Source: Curtobacterium sp. ER1/6 | Lineage (GTDB): Bacteria; Actinomycetota; Actinomycetes; Actinomycetales; Microbacteriaceae | Assembly: GCF_001742745.1 (NCBI RefSeq) | Contig: NZ_MJAK01000001.1 | Location: forward strand, 806,001-870,000 | Length of the DNA: 64,000 bases | Reading direction: 5' to 3' | In this document: piece after piece, positions 7,370 to 17,164 of the stretch | How the letters are laid out: the number at the start of each line of letters is the position of its first letter | How positions within the stretch are numbered: the stretch's first letter is position 1 | Made by a program: the position numbers and the translations under genes | Notes under the pieces: model-generated | Database searches by the model: none | Seen by the model: the letters and a program-made list of their open reading frames with translations, nothing else | Told to the model about the DNA's origin: nothing

Positions 7370-10300
7370 TCAGATGAGCGCGTCGGTGAGGTGGTTCGGC
7401 GTGCCGAAGCGGTGCGCGGTGATCGACACCGCCTGCTCGCGGAGGAACGGCAGCAGCTCGATCCGGCCGGCCTCGGTGACGGGCTCGCCGTACACCGCGA
7501 CGTCGGGACGCCCACCGATCGCCGTCATCAGCGCCGCGTTGTCCCCGCCGACGAGACGCACCCGCGTGGACTCGCCGCGCGCGATGCGGCGGGCGAACGC
7601 GTCGTCGGTCTGCCCCTCGGCGACCGAGCGGACGTTCGGCAGCGCGCGGATCGCGGACGCGACGGACGACGGCAGGGACGCGGCCGTCGAGACGTCCACG
7701 GTCGTGCCGGCGCGGAGCGCCGCCGCGACCACCCGGACCAGGTCGGCGGCCGAGGACTCCTCCGCCGACGCGAGCCGCACGTGGACGCCGGGGTACGGCA
7801 GGTACCGGGCGATGTTCCGCTCGGCACTCAGGGCCGACACGTCGACCGCGGCGCCGAACAGCGTCGACCAGGCCTGCTCGTCGGACGCCGTGGCGCGGTC
7901 GAGCACCTCGGACGAGACGCCGGTCGCGCGGACGAAGGACCGCACCGGCGACGACACCGCAGCGCCGCTCGACGCCGTCGCGGACGTCCAGGACCCGAGC
8001 CCGAGCAGGTAGTTGAGGCCACCGGCCTTGGTGCCGGCACCGACGGCCGACTTCTTCCACCCGCCGAACGGCTGGCGACGGACGATCGCGCCGGTGATGC
8101 CGCGGTTGACGTAGAGGTTGCCCGCCTGGATGCGGTCGAGCCACGTGCCGATCTCCGAGGCGTCGAGCGAGTGCAGGCCCGAGGTCAAGCCGTAGTCGAC
8201 CTCGTTGACGATGTCGATCGCCTCGTCGAGGGTCGACGCGGTCATGATGCCGAGGATCGGGCCGAAGTACTCCGTGCGGTGGAAGGCGGACCCGCGGCGC
8301 ACGCCGTCGCGGACACCGGGGCTCCAGAGCGTGCCGGAGTCGTCGAGCCGCTCGGGCTTGACGGCCCAGGTCTCCCCCGTACCGAGCGTCGTGAGCCCCT
8401 CGAGCAGCTTGCCGGTCGCGGGCTCGATCACCGGGCCCATCTGCGTGGTGGGGTCGGTCGGGTACCCGACCGTGAGCGACGAGACGGCGTCGAGCAGCTG
8501 GGACCGGAAGCGGCGCGAGGTCGCGACGGACCCGACGAGCACGACGAGCGACGCCGCCGAGCACTTCTGCCCCGCGTGCCCGAACGCCGACGCGACGACG
8601 TCCTTCACGGCGAGGTCGAGGTCGGCCGACGGGGTGACGATGATCGCGTTCTTGCCCGAGGTCTCCGCGAGCAGCGGCAGGTCGGGGCGGAACGACCGGA
8701 AGAGCTCGGCGGTCTCGTACGCACCGGTCAGGATCACGCGGTCGACCTGCGGCGCGGCGATCAGCTGCTTGCCGAGGTCGTCCTCTGCCACCTGCACGAA
8801 GGCCAGGACGTCGGCAGGTGCCCCGGCAGCGTCGAGTGCGGTCTCGATGACCGACGCCAGGACGGCACCGCAGCGCTCGGCGGGCGGCGCGGGCTTGAGG
8901 ACCACCGCGGATCCGGCGGCGAGCGCAGCCAGCGTCGACCCGGCGGGGATCGCGACCGGAAAGTTCCACGGGGGCGTCACCAGGGTCAGGGCGGCGGGCG
9001 AGAAGGCGGCGCCGTCCACCTCGTCGAGCTGCGCGGCGAGCTCACCGTAGAAGTGCGCGAAGTCGATCGCCTCGGACACCTCGGGGTCGGCCTGGTCGAT
9101 GGTCTTGCCCGCTTCGGCCGCCATGACCTCGACGAGTGCGGCGCGGTTCGCCTCGAGTGCGTCGCCGATGGCGTGCAGCACTGCGCCCCGCGCGCTGCCG
9201 GACCACTCTGCCCAGGACGTGCCGGCGGTGCGGACGCGGTCGAGGACCGTGGTGAGCTGCGTGGCGGAGGTGAGCCGGGCCTCCCGGACGCCGCGCTCAC
9301 CGAGCGTCGACGACGCGACGCGGGCGGTGATCGCCGCGCCCCACTCCCGCACCTCGGCGACCGACGGGTCGCTGTCCGGGGTGTTGTCGAAGTGTCCGGG
9401 GCGCGGTCGCTCGACGGCCGCGTAGCGGTCGGCCACACGGTGCGCGGGCGGGGCGTCGAGGCCACCCGGCTGCGCGAGCGGCGCGAGGGAGTCGCGGAAG
9501 CGCGCTTCCTCACGCGCGAAGAGCCGCGGCGAGGACGCCAGCGAGAACACCGCGGACATGAAGTTCTCCTGCGACGCGCCTTCTTCGAGGCGGCGGATCA
9601 GGTAGGCGATCGCCACGTCGAACTCGCCCGGGTGCACGACCGGCGTGTAGAGGAGCAGCGAGCCGACGGTGCGGCGGACGGCCTCGGCCTGTCCCTGCGC
9701 CATGCCGAGCAGCATCTCGAACTCGATGCCGTCGCGGACGCCGCGCTCCCCGGCGAGCAGCCAGGCGTGGGCGACGTCGAACAGGTTGTGCCCGGCGACC
9801 CCGACGCGCACGTTCGCCACGCGCTCCGGCGTGAGTGCCCAGTCGAGCACGCGCTTGTAGTTCGTGTCCGAGTCCTGCTTGGTGTGCCAGGTGGCGAGCG
9901 GCCAGCCGTGCACCGACGCCTCGACCTGCTCCATCGGCAGGTTCGCGCCCTTGACGAGCCGCACCTTGATGTCGGCACCACCCCGTGCACGACGGGCCGC
10001 GGACCACTCCTGCAGCTGCTGCATCGCGGCGAGCGCGTCGGGTAGGTACGCCTGCAGGACGATCCCGGCCTCGAGGTCGGTGAACTCGGGCTCGTCGAGG
10101 AGCTTCGTGAAGACCGCGATGGTGAGGTCGAGGTCCTTGTACTCCTCCATGTCGAGGTTGATGAACTTGCGTGGGGTGCTCTGTACCGCACGACGGAAGA
10201 GCGGCCGGAGCTTCGCGATGATGTCCTCGACCGCATGGTCGAAGGCCCACGGTGAGTGCGGGTGCACGGTCGACGAGACCTTGATCGACACGTAGTCGAC

Positions 10301-10843
10301 GTCGGGGCGGGCGAGCAGGCGCTCGGTGCCCTCGAGACGACGCGACGCCTCCTTCTCACCGAGGACGGCCTCGCCGAGCAGGTTGACGTTGAGCCGGACG
10401 CCGTCGCGCTTGATCTTCGCGATCGCCGGGCCGAGCTTGGCGTCGGTGGCGTCGACGATGAGGTGCCCGACCATCTCGCGGAGCACGCGTCGGGCGATCG
10501 GCACCACGACGTTCGGCAGCACCGGCGCCATGCCACCGCCGAGGCGGACGAGACCGCGGAGCGCCGCGGGCAGGAACCCCGGGGCGTCCGGGGCGATGGC
10601 ACGGAGCTTGCGTGCGGCGACCCCGAGGTCCTCCGGCCGCACGACGCCGTCGACGAAGCCGACCGCGAAGGCGAGGCCCTTCGGATCCGCGAGCACGCCC
10701 GCGAGCTGCTTCGCCGAGCCGTCGACCGGGTAGGTCTCGGCCTCTGCCAGCCACTGCCGCACCAGGGCGACGGTCTGGTCGGCGAGGCGGTCGGGGACGC
10801 CGGCCCCGGCGTCGGTGACGGGGTGCTCGTGCAGGTCGGTCAT
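7370..10843 (-). CDS. putA: Bifunctional proline dehydrogenase / L-glutamate gamma-semialdehyde dehydrogenase
   Basis: The ATG at 10843 (MTDLHEHPV) gives 1157 residues, the usual size of bifunctional PutA. The N-terminal half is the FAD-dependent proline dehydrogenase barrel (for example KVSSTVHPHSPW and NLDMEEYKDL). The C-terminal half is an aldehyde dehydrogenase with the TPPWNFP and EKxG-like cofactor segments and the catalytic Cys in FGHAGQKCSAAS. Together they oxidise proline to glutamate, passing the semialdehyde internally. A LysR gene is divergent 81 bases away and is the likely regulator. An open frame continues upstream of this start but shows no PutA-like sequence. Confidence 0.95.
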   Translation of the reverse strand: MTDLHEHPVTDAGAGVPDRLADQTVALVRQWLAEAETYPVDGSAKQLAGVLADPKGLAFAVGFVDGVVRPEDLGVAARKLRAIAPDAPGFLPAALRGLVRLGGGMAPVLPNVVVPIARRVLREMVGHLIVDATDAKLGPAIAKIKRDGVRLNVNLLGEAVLGEKEASRRLEGTERLLARPDVDYVSIKVSSTVHPHSPWAFDHAVEDIIAKLRPLFRRAVQSTPRKFINLDMEEYKDLDLTIAVFTKLLDEPEFTDLEAGIVLQAYLPDALAAMQQLQEWSAARRARGGADIKVRLVKGANLPMEQVEASVHGWPLATWHTKQDSDTNYKRVLDWALTPERVANVRVGVAGHNLFDVAHAWLLAGERGVRDGIEFEMLLGMAQGQAEAVRRTVGSLLLYTPVVHPGEFDVAIAYLIRRLEEGASQENFMSAVFSLASSPRLFAREEARFRDSLAPLAQPGGLDAPPAHRVADRYAAVERPRPGHFDNTPDSDPSVAEVREWGAAITARVASSTLGERGVREARLTSATQLTTVLDRVRTAGTSWAEWSGSARGAVLHAIGDALEANRAALVEVMAAEAGKTIDQADPEVSEAIDFAHFYGELAAQLDEVDGAAFSPAALTLVTPPWNFPVAIPAGSTLAALAAGSAVVLKPAPPAERCGAVLASVIETALDAAGAPADVLAFVQVAEDDLGKQLIAAPQVDRVILTGAYETAELFRSFRPDLPLLAETSGKNAIIVTPSADLDLAVKDVVASAFGHAGQKCSAASLVVLVGSVATSRRFRSQLLDAVSSLTVGYPTDPTTQMGPVIEPATGKLLEGLTTLGTGETWAVKPERLDDSGTLWSPGVRDGVRRGSAFHRTEYFGPILGIMTASTLDEAIDIVNEVDYGLTSGLHSLDASEIGTWLDRIQAGNLYVNRGITGAIVRRQPFGGWKKSAVGAGTKAGGLNYLLGLGSWTSATASSGAAVSSPVRSFVRATGVSSEVLDRATASDEQAWSTLFGAAVDVSALSAERNIARYLPYPGVHVRLASAEESSAADLVRVVAAALRAGTTVDVSTAASLPSSVASAIRALPNVRSVAEGQTDDAFARRIARGESTRVRLVGGDNAALMTAIGGRPDVAVYGEPVTEAGRIELLPFLREQAVSITAHRFGTPNHLTDALI

Positions 10844-10924
10844 GGCATCAGTGTGGAGCGGGAGACCATGAAGCGGAAGCGACTCTTCCTGATGCATACC
10901 GTGCAGCTGGGCTATCGTTTCGGC

Positions 10925-11827
10925 ATGCTCGACGTCCGTCGCCTCGTCCTCCTCCGCGAACTGTCGATCCGGGGCACCGTGGCAGCCGTGGCAGAGGCGA
11001 TGAACTTCACCCCCTCGGCGGTGTCGCAACAGCTCGCGGTGCTCGAGCGCGAGGCCGGCGTCCCCCTGCTCCGGAAGGCCGGGCGGCGCCTGCAGCTCAC
11101 TCCCCAGGCCGAGGTGCTCGTGCAGGCCGCCGGCCACGTGCTCGACGTGCTCGACACCGCCCAGGCACAGGTCGAGTCGTCGCTGCCGACCGTCCAGGGC
11201 CGCGTGCGGGTGGCCGTCTTCCAGTCCGCGGCACTCGCCCTCATGCCGCACGCCCTCCACGAGATGGCCGTCGATCACCCGGACGTCCGCGTGGAGATGG
11301 TGCAACGGGAACCCGAGACGGCACTGCACGAGACGTGGGCACGCGAGTTCGACATGGTCATCGCCGAGCAGTACCCCGCACACACGGCACCACACCTGCC
11401 CGGGCTCGAGCGAGCCGACCTGACGACGGACGAGGTGCGACTCGCGCTGCCGCCGGTGGACACGGCCCTCGCCCCGGTGTCGTCGATCGAGGACGCCGAG
11501 GCGATGCCGTGGGTGATGGAGCCGCGCGGGACCGCCTCGCGGCACTTCGCCGAGCAGGTCTGTCGGCGCTGGGGCTTCGAGCCGGACGTCCGCTACGAGA
11601 CCGCGGACCTGCAGACCCAGATCCGGCTCGTCGAGTCGGGCAACGCGGTCAGCCTGATGCCCGACCTGATGTGGACCGGGCGGACGACGACGTGCCGGCT
11701 GGTCGACCTGCCCGACCGGCCGCGACGGACCATCTTCACGGTGGTCCGGACGGCAGGGTCGTCGTCACCGGCGGTCCGCGAGCTCCGGGGTGCGCTCGAG
11801 CGCGCTGCGGCAGAGGTGGAGCGGTGA
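10925..11827 (+). CDS. LysR-family regulator, probable proline-catabolism activator
   Basis: The 300-residue protein has a classic LysR N-terminus: winged helix-turn-helix within residues 1-60 (SIRGTVAAVAEAMNFTPSAVSQQLAVLE), then a periplasmic-binding-like effector domain (about 90-295). The start at ATG 10925 is chosen because TATCGT (10913-10918) lies six bases upstream and the family begins with this segment; the much longer open frame upstream overlaps putA and is not LysR-like. Its divergent position suggests control of putA, with proline or a proline-derived compound as co-inducer, which is inference. Confidence 0.88.
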   Translation: MLDVRRLVLLRELSIRGTVAAVAEAMNFTPSAVSQQLAVLEREAGVPLLRKAGRRLQLTPQAEVLVQAAGHVLDVLDTAQAQVESSLPTVQGRVRVAVFQSAALALMPHALHEMAVDHPDVRVEMVQREPETALHETWAREFDMVIAEQYPAHTAPHLPGLERADLTTDEVRLALPPVDTALAPVSSIEDAEAMPWVMEPRGTASRHFAEQVCRRWGFEPDVRYETADLQTQIRLVESGNAVSLMPDLMWTGRTTTCRLVDLPDRPRRTIFTVVRTAGSSSPAVRELRGALERAAAEVER

Positions 11828-11968
11828 CGTGCCCTGCAGGACGACGGCACTGACACGCCCTCCGGAGCCGTGACCGATCCGTGACCTCACGACCTGTCAG
11901 GTCCGGGCCACCACGGACACCTCGTCAGTGAGGGCACGTGCGTGCTCGTCCACAACGAGGGGGATCCC

Positions 11969-13480
11969 ATGAAGCAGTCCTGCAGGTACACGCTCCGTCG
12001 CCACGCGGCGATCGGAGCCGCCGTCGCGATCGTCACCGCGTCGTCGGCGTTCGGGATCGGCGCCACGGCCGCGACCGCCGCCACCGCGGTCGCCGCTCCC
12101 GCCGCGAACTCGACCATCGCTGCGCCCGTCGCAGCATCCGCCGCGAGCCCCGCCGCCGCCGCAACCACGAGCTCTGCCACGGCCGCGGACCCTGCCGACA
12201 GCACACCGGAGACCGCGGCACCCGCCGACACGACCGGCGCCGGCACCGACACCGCTGCGCCCGACGCCGACCCCGCCGCCACCACCCCGATCACCTGGGC
12301 GGAACCCTCCTCCGAGGCAGCCCCGATCGTCCTCACCGCGACCGCCGGCCAGCCGTTCTCGCACACCTTCGTCGCCCAGGGCGGCGACGGCCCCCTCACC
12401 TACCGGTTCGAGCCGCGTCAGCAGGACACCGGCTGGCAGTGGGACGAGCAGACCGGCGTCCTGAGCGGCACCCCGACGAGCGCGCTCTCGTCGTCGGTGC
12501 TCTTCGAGGTCACTGCGACCGACCAGCACCGGAGCGCGGTCCAGTACGCGCAGGTGGAGGTCCAGCCGGCCGCCGCCGCGGGGGTGGCACTGACCATCGC
12601 CCCGCAGGACGACCGCTTCGTGTGGAGCGTCTACCTGGACGGCGTCGTCCACCAGTCGACACCGGGCGTGGGCGACGACACCGTCGTGCCCGCGATCACT
12701 GTGCGCGACGGCGAGACGCTCTCGTTTGCGGGCCTCGCCGTGGACGAGTACGGCAACCCGACCACCCCTGGTGACGACTACCCGCGGTCGACCGGCACGA
12801 GCACGGACGCCGCCGACAGCATCGTCTGGGACGACCAGTGGAAGGCGAACCGGGTCACCTTCTCCGGCGCCGGCAGCCGGACCGTGACCATCTCCGAGGG
12901 CGGCGTCTCGACCTCGGTCCCCGTCGTCGTCTCCGCTGCTGCCGAGGACGCGCAGGTCGCCGGCTTCGCGATCGGCGTCCTGCCCGACGACGGGTCCGAC
13001 GACCGCTACGGCATCGTCGACGGCGTCGTGACGCGCTACGCCGAGGACGGCACCGCCGAGCAGGTCGATGCGATCCCGGCACGGCAGGGCGACCGCGTGC
13101 AGGTGCGTGCGATCGCGCTCGACACCGAGGGCAACCCGGTCGGCGACCACTCCGACCTCACGTTCACCAGCAGCGTCGCGAGCGACCGGATCGCGTACGA
13201 CCCCGACGAGGCCGCGACCTGGATCACCTTCGACCACGCCTCGCCGCACGTCGTCACCGTCGCGTACCAGGGGGTCTCGGCAACGATCCCGTTCGAGGTC
13301 ACCCCGGTCACGGCACCCGCCGCCAGCACGACGCCGACCGTGGGGTCCTCGACCCCGACCGCGTCGGGTCACCTCGCCTTCACCGGCGCCGACGAGTCCG
13401 GGCCGCTCGCCTGGGCGCTCGGTCTGCTGGCCGCGGGAGCCGGCCTGCTGGTCCACCGCATGCGCCGCCGTCGCGCCTGA
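11969..13480 (+). CDS. Secreted Ig-like surface protein with LAXTG-type anchor (first of three)
   Basis: The ATG at 11969 has GAGGGGGA upstream; an earlier in-frame start at 11942 lacks one. The 503-residue protein starts with a basic and hydrophobic signal peptide (residues 1-45), then an Ala/Thr/Pro-rich low-complexity stalk, then a putative-Ig domain with TGVLSGTPTSA near residues 155-180, and further beta-rich repeats with VDEYGNPTTPG. It ends LAFTG at residue 469, a hydrophobic segment and RMRRRRA. LAXTG is the sorting signal recognised by class E sortases in high-GC actinobacteria, so wall anchoring is expected. No sortase gene lies in the window. Function (adhesion or wall coat) is unknown. 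Confidence 0.82.
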   Translation: MKQSCRYTLRRHAAIGAAVAIVTASSAFGIGATAATAATAVAAPAANSTIAAPVAASAASPAAAATTSSATAADPADSTPETAAPADTTGAGTDTAAPDADPAATTPITWAEPSSEAAPIVLTATAGQPFSHTFVAQGGDGPLTYRFEPRQQDTGWQWDEQTGVLSGTPTSALSSSVLFEVTATDQHRSAVQYAQVEVQPAAAAGVALTIAPQDDRFVWSVYLDGVVHQSTPGVGDDTVVPAITVRDGETLSFAGLAVDEYGNPTTPGDDYPRSTGTSTDAADSIVWDDQWKANRVTFSGAGSRTVTISEGGVSTSVPVVVSAAAEDAQVAGFAIGVLPDDGSDDRYGIVDGVVTRYAEDGTAEQVDAIPARQGDRVQVRAIALDTEGNPVGDHSDLTFTSSVASDRIAYDPDEAATWITFDHASPHVVTVAYQGVSATIPFEVTPVTAPAASTTPTVGSSTPTASGHLAFTGADESGPLAWALGLLAAGAGLLVHRMRRRRA

Positions 13481-13494
13481 CCGACGCCATCCGT

Positions 13495-13542
13495 GACGGA
13501 CGGGAGGCGCGGTGCACGCCCGCCCCGCGCCTCCCGCCCGTC
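13495..13542 (+). terminator. Long hairpin after the first surface-protein gene
   Basis: Eighteen-base arms (13495-13512 and 13525-13542) pair with one mismatch around a 12-base loop. The arm carries GACGGACGGGAGGCGCGG, matching the hairpin words at 881 and 15228. Confidence 0.65.
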
Positions 13543-13574
13543 GCGCCACCACGGAATCAACAGACCTGTGATAA

Positions 13575-15065
13575 ACCCCAGGTCAGACCGCAGTTTCCGT
13601 CACCGCATCGCAATCGTGTACTCGTTCCACAGCGGGCCTTCCGGTCGTAGCGTCGTCCTCGGCGGCACCGCTCGCGACCCCGGCGGCGGTCAGCACCGCC
13701 GGCCCGGCCACCACCTCCGCTCCGTCCTCGACGTCGACGACGGCTCCCGACCAGGCGACGACGGACACGCCGTCCGCGATCGAGACAAGCCAGGCCACCA
13801 CGGCGCCCGCTGCGGCTGACTCGCCGACCACGACGGACCCCGAAGCCGGCACCGACACCGCGAGTGCCGCGACCGGGACCTCCGCCACTCCGAGCGCCAC
13901 CACCGGAACGTCCGGCACCACCGGGACGACGACCGGCACGGTCGCCGCCGCCCCACTCGCCTTCACCGACCCCGGCACGAAGGACGCACCCGTCGAGCTC
14001 ACCGCGACCGTCGGCACCCCCTTCAGCCACACCTTCACCACGACCGGCGGCAACGGCACCGTCGCCTACGCCATCGGCGCGAACCCGCACACCGAGTACT
14101 CCGTGAACGTCGAGACCGGCGTCCTGAGCGGCACCCCGACCACGGCGGGCACGATCGACCTCGAGGTCGTCGCCCTCAGTGGCGGCACCCAGGTCAGCGA
14201 CTTCGTCCGGCTCACCGTGGCGCCGTCACCGCTGGCGTTCACCGAGCCGTCGAGCGCCACCTCCCCGCTGCACCTCACCGCCACCGCCGGGACGCCGTTC
14301 TCGCACCGCTTCACCGCGACGGGCGGCTCCGGCCCGCTGGCGTACGCGATCCAGGACGCGCCGTCCCAGGACCTCAGCGTGAACGTCGAGACCGGTGTCC
14401 TCACGAGCACCGTCACGGAGGCCGGTACCTACTCGTTCGAGGTCGTCGCCCTCCGCGGCACGGCGACCGCGACCGCGTACGTCGAGCTCACCGTGCAGCC
14501 CGGCGCCCCGGCCGGTGTCGTCACCATCGTGGCGACCGGGAACGCCGACGGACAGGCGTGGTCCGTCGTGCCGGACGGGACGATCGAGCAGTACCCCGGC
14601 GGTTCCGACACGCCCCCGAAGCTGTCCTCGATCCCGGTGGACCAGGGCGGCTCGCTGTACGTCAGCGGCCTGGCGGTCGGCCGGTTCGGCAACCGCACCA
14701 CGTCGGCCGAGGCCGCCGGTGGTGCGGTGCCGCGCTCGACGCTCACCAGCTCGGTCGCCTCGGACGTGATCACGTGGATCCCCTCGGAGCACGCGTCGAA
14801 GATCACCTTCCCGCACGCATCGGACCACCGTCTGACGATCAGCGAGGGCGGAGCGTCCACCTCGTTCACCGTCGCCGTCCGTTCGACGGCGACGCCGGCC
14901 ACCGCGGTGTCCCACACGACGGGGACGACGACCACCGGCACGCCGGCCACGGGGACCCTCGCGTTCACCGGCGCCGACGAGACCGTGCCGCTCGCGTGGG
15001 CGATCGGCCTGCTCGTGTCGGGCGCTGCGCTCTTGCTGCGCCGACTGCGTCGCCGTCGAGCCTGA
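13575..15065 (+). pseudogene. LAXTG-type surface protein without a usable start codon (second of three)
   Basis: The frame is open from 13575 to the stop at 15065 and encodes a Thr/Ala/Ser stalk, two putative-Ig domains (TGVLSGTPTTAGT, then TGVLTSTVTEAGT) and the C-terminal LAFTGADET, membrane segment and RRLRRRRA. It clearly matches its two neighbours. But no ATG, GTG or TTG occurs in frame before 14103, and that GTG is in the middle of the first Ig domain, so no signal peptide would be made. A GTG at 13568 lies in another frame and gives a basic start (MINPRSDRSFRHR). One indel near 13600-13625 would join it to the Ala-rich stalk. A recent 5' frameshift or a sequencing error fits best. If translated from 14103 it would be 320 residues and not exported. 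Confidence 0.7.
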
Positions 15066-15080
15066 CGACCCCGTCCCTGA

Positions 15081-15125
15081 CGGACGCCGGGTCCGGTGCA
15101 CCTCCCGCACCGGACCCGGCGTCCG
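15081..15125 (+). terminator. Perfect 19-bp hairpin after the second surface-protein gene
   Basis: Arms 15081-15099 and 15107-15125 are exact complements with a seven-base loop, 16 bases past the stop. It sits in a 386-base gene-free stretch (15066-15451), which holds this hairpin, the one at 15228 and the leader of the third gene. I see no coding in it. Confidence 0.65.
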
Positions 15126-15227
15126 TGCGGGAGACGGCAGCGCCCGTCACGTCCGCCACTTGCGGTCAGGTCTCTTCTCGCGCATGCGCTGCGCGCGCCA
15201 CCCCTTCGATCCGAGGACACCCCACCT

Positions 15228-15275
15228 GACGGACGGGAGGCTCCCCACCAGCCGGTGGGGAGCCTCCCGTCCGTC
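15228..15275. terminator. Perfect 22-bp hairpin in the surface-protein cluster
   Basis: Arms 15228-15249 and 15254-15275 pair perfectly around AGCC. It begins GACGGACGGGAGGCTCCCC, the same family word as 881 and 13495. It is the second terminator-like element in one intergenic gap. Confidence 0.65.
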
Positions 15276-15451
15276 CCGGCGCCGTCGCCCACACGCGCTG
15301 CGGGGCCGCGCAGACGGCCCCCAACACAGGTCACAATCCGGGCACGGAGCCCCCTGGAGGTCACCTGAACCTCTACGATCCGAGAACGCCGTGGATTCAC
15401 GGCAGATTCTCACGATCCGGCACCCGACCGGACCTGATCCCTGGGGGACCC

Positions 15452-16990
15452 GTGCACCGCAGCACCTCCACGACCCGACGCGCCTGCGCGCTCGGCACGA
15501 CCGTGGCACTCATCGGCCTGACGACCGGCCTGGGCGTCTTCACCTCGACGGCCGCCTTCGCCGTCGAGGGCGACGCACCGACGCCCGTCGTCGCCTCGGC
15601 GGACCCGACGCAGCCCGCCGCGCCGACCGACGCCGCCCAGCCGACGGACACCGCCACGACGCCGGCCCCCACGGACGCCGCGACCGCGCCGACGGACACC
15701 GACACCGCTGCGCCGGCACCCACCGGCGAGCCCACCGCCCCGGCGACCACGGCCCCCGCGGGGACGGTCGCCCCCGCCGGCGGTCCGGCCACGACGAAGG
15801 CCGCCCCGAGCGCCGTCGCCGCCACCGTGACGATCGTCGGCGACGCGAAGGTCGGCACGACCCTCCGCTACGACTCCACCGGGATCGGCAACCCGTCGAG
15901 CGCCGTCTGGACCGTCGACGGCGCCACCGTCGCCGAGGGCTCCTCGTACCTCGTCCCGAAGGAGATCGTCGGCAAGACGATCACCCTGACGGTGACGGGC
16001 GCGACCCCCGACCAGACCGCGACCGCCACCACGAAGGCCGTCACCGAGGACGTGCAGTCCGCCGACGAGACCGCCGCGGACGCACCGCTCACGCTGTCCC
16101 TCACGGCCGGCGAGGACCTCTCGCGCTCGTTCGCCGTCACCGCCGGCAGCGGCGACGTGACGTACTCGGTCGGGTACACCGACCCGTCGTACGCCGACCC
16201 GGACGACCCGGAGACGACGCCGGAGTCCTTCCTGCCGGACGGCGTCACGCTCGACCCGACCACCGGCCTGCTCAGCGGCACGCCGTACTTCGCCACCGAC
16301 TCCGACTTCACGATCATCGCCTCGAACGGGACGTCGACCGCGACCGAGTACGTCCAGATCACGGTCGAGCCGGCTGCGGCCGTCGGCATCCTCGCCTGGG
16401 CCACCGACACCTCGAGCTCGGAGATCTTCGACGCGATCGACATCAACGGTGAGGTCAAGCTCGACCACCCGATCCACTCCTGGATCATCATGCCCGACGG
16501 CAGCATCACCACGATCACCCAGCCCGGCGACCTCGCCGCGGAGCCCACCTTCACCGACGGCGGTACCCCGACCGTGAAGCAGGGCGGGTCGCTCTTGATC
16601 GACGGTTCGCCCGTCGACGAGTTCGGCAACGCGACGGTGCAGCCCGACGAGGACGGCAACACGCCCGCGCCGACCGTCACGAGCGACGTCGCGAGCGACC
16701 AGATCGGCTTCGACCAGGAGGACCTCGTGGCGCGCGTCACGTTCCCGCACGCCTCGACCCACCACCTGACGGTGGCGCAGTCCGGCCTCTCGGTCTCCTT
16801 CCCCGTGACGGTCCTCCCGACCGCCGCGACGGTCGGCACCACGCCGACCGTCGTGACCCCCACCACGGGCCAGCTCGCCTTCACGGGTACGGACGCGACC
16901 GGCGCACTCCCCTGGGCCCTCGGCTTCGTCGCTGCCGGTGCCGGCCTGCTCGGCGCGGGCGTCCTGCGTCGCCGCCGCGCCCAGCGCTGA
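15452..16990 (+). CDS. Secreted Ig-like surface protein with LAXTG-type anchor (third of three)
   Basis: The start is GTG at 15452, preceded by CTGGGGG. The 512-residue product has a Tat/Sec-like signal peptide (MHRSTSTTRRACALG, hydrophobic core, AFA at about 34-36), a 90-residue Thr/Pro/Ala stalk rich in PTDxA words, an Ig-like unit (VTIVGDAKVGTTLRYDSTG), a putative-Ig unit with TGLLSGTPYFATDSD, a beta-rich C-terminal module with VDEFGNATVQP like its neighbours, then LAFTG at residue 475, a hydrophobic span and RRRRAQR. The module order matches the first gene, so the cluster is a tandem family that has diverged. Function unknown. Confidence 0.85.
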   Translation: MHRSTSTTRRACALGTTVALIGLTTGLGVFTSTAAFAVEGDAPTPVVASADPTQPAAPTDAAQPTDTATTPAPTDAATAPTDTDTAAPAPTGEPTAPATTAPAGTVAPAGGPATTKAAPSAVAATVTIVGDAKVGTTLRYDSTGIGNPSSAVWTVDGATVAEGSSYLVPKEIVGKTITLTVTGATPDQTATATTKAVTEDVQSADETAADAPLTLSLTAGEDLSRSFAVTAGSGDVTYSVGYTDPSYADPDDPETTPESFLPDGVTLDPTTGLLSGTPYFATDSDFTIIASNGTSTATEYVQITVEPAAAVGILAWATDTSSSEIFDAIDINGEVKLDHPIHSWIIMPDGSITTITQPGDLAAEPTFTDGGTPTVKQGGSLLIDGSPVDEFGNATVQPDEDGNTPAPTVTSDVASDQIGFDQEDLVARVTFPHASTHHLTVAQSGLSVSFPVTVLPTAATVGTTPTVVTPTTGQLAFTGTDATGALPWALGFVAAGAGLLGAGVLRRRRAQR

Positions 16991-17045
16991 TCCACCCGCT
17001 CCCGTCCGGTCCGTCCCTCGGCGCCGGACGGGAGGCTCCTCCCGC

Positions 17046-17080
17046 GGCCCCGTCGCGTCCCTCCCGGACGCGGCGGGGCC
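17046..17080 (+). terminator. Hairpin after the third surface-protein gene
   Basis: Fifteen-base arms (17046-17060 and 17066-17080) pair with one mismatch around a CTCCC loop. A GGACGGGAGGCTCC word lies just upstream at 17026 but lacks its partner arm. Confidence 0.5.
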
Positions 17081-17164
17081 GTCCCGCGTCCGTGCGGCAC
17101 GACCGGTCGGCCGCACGTCCGGTACGCCGGTCGCGCGACCGGTCCACATCGGTAGCGTGGGCGC

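Noticed and set aside
7316..10045. 909-codon open frame opposite putA
   Set aside because: Antisense shadow of putA with Arg/Gly-rich composition; putA itself is unmistakable.
10256..10924. Extended N-terminus for the LysR gene
   Set aside because: The frame is open but overlaps putA and carries no LysR-like sequence; the helix-turn-helix starts right after 10925 and has its own -10-like box.
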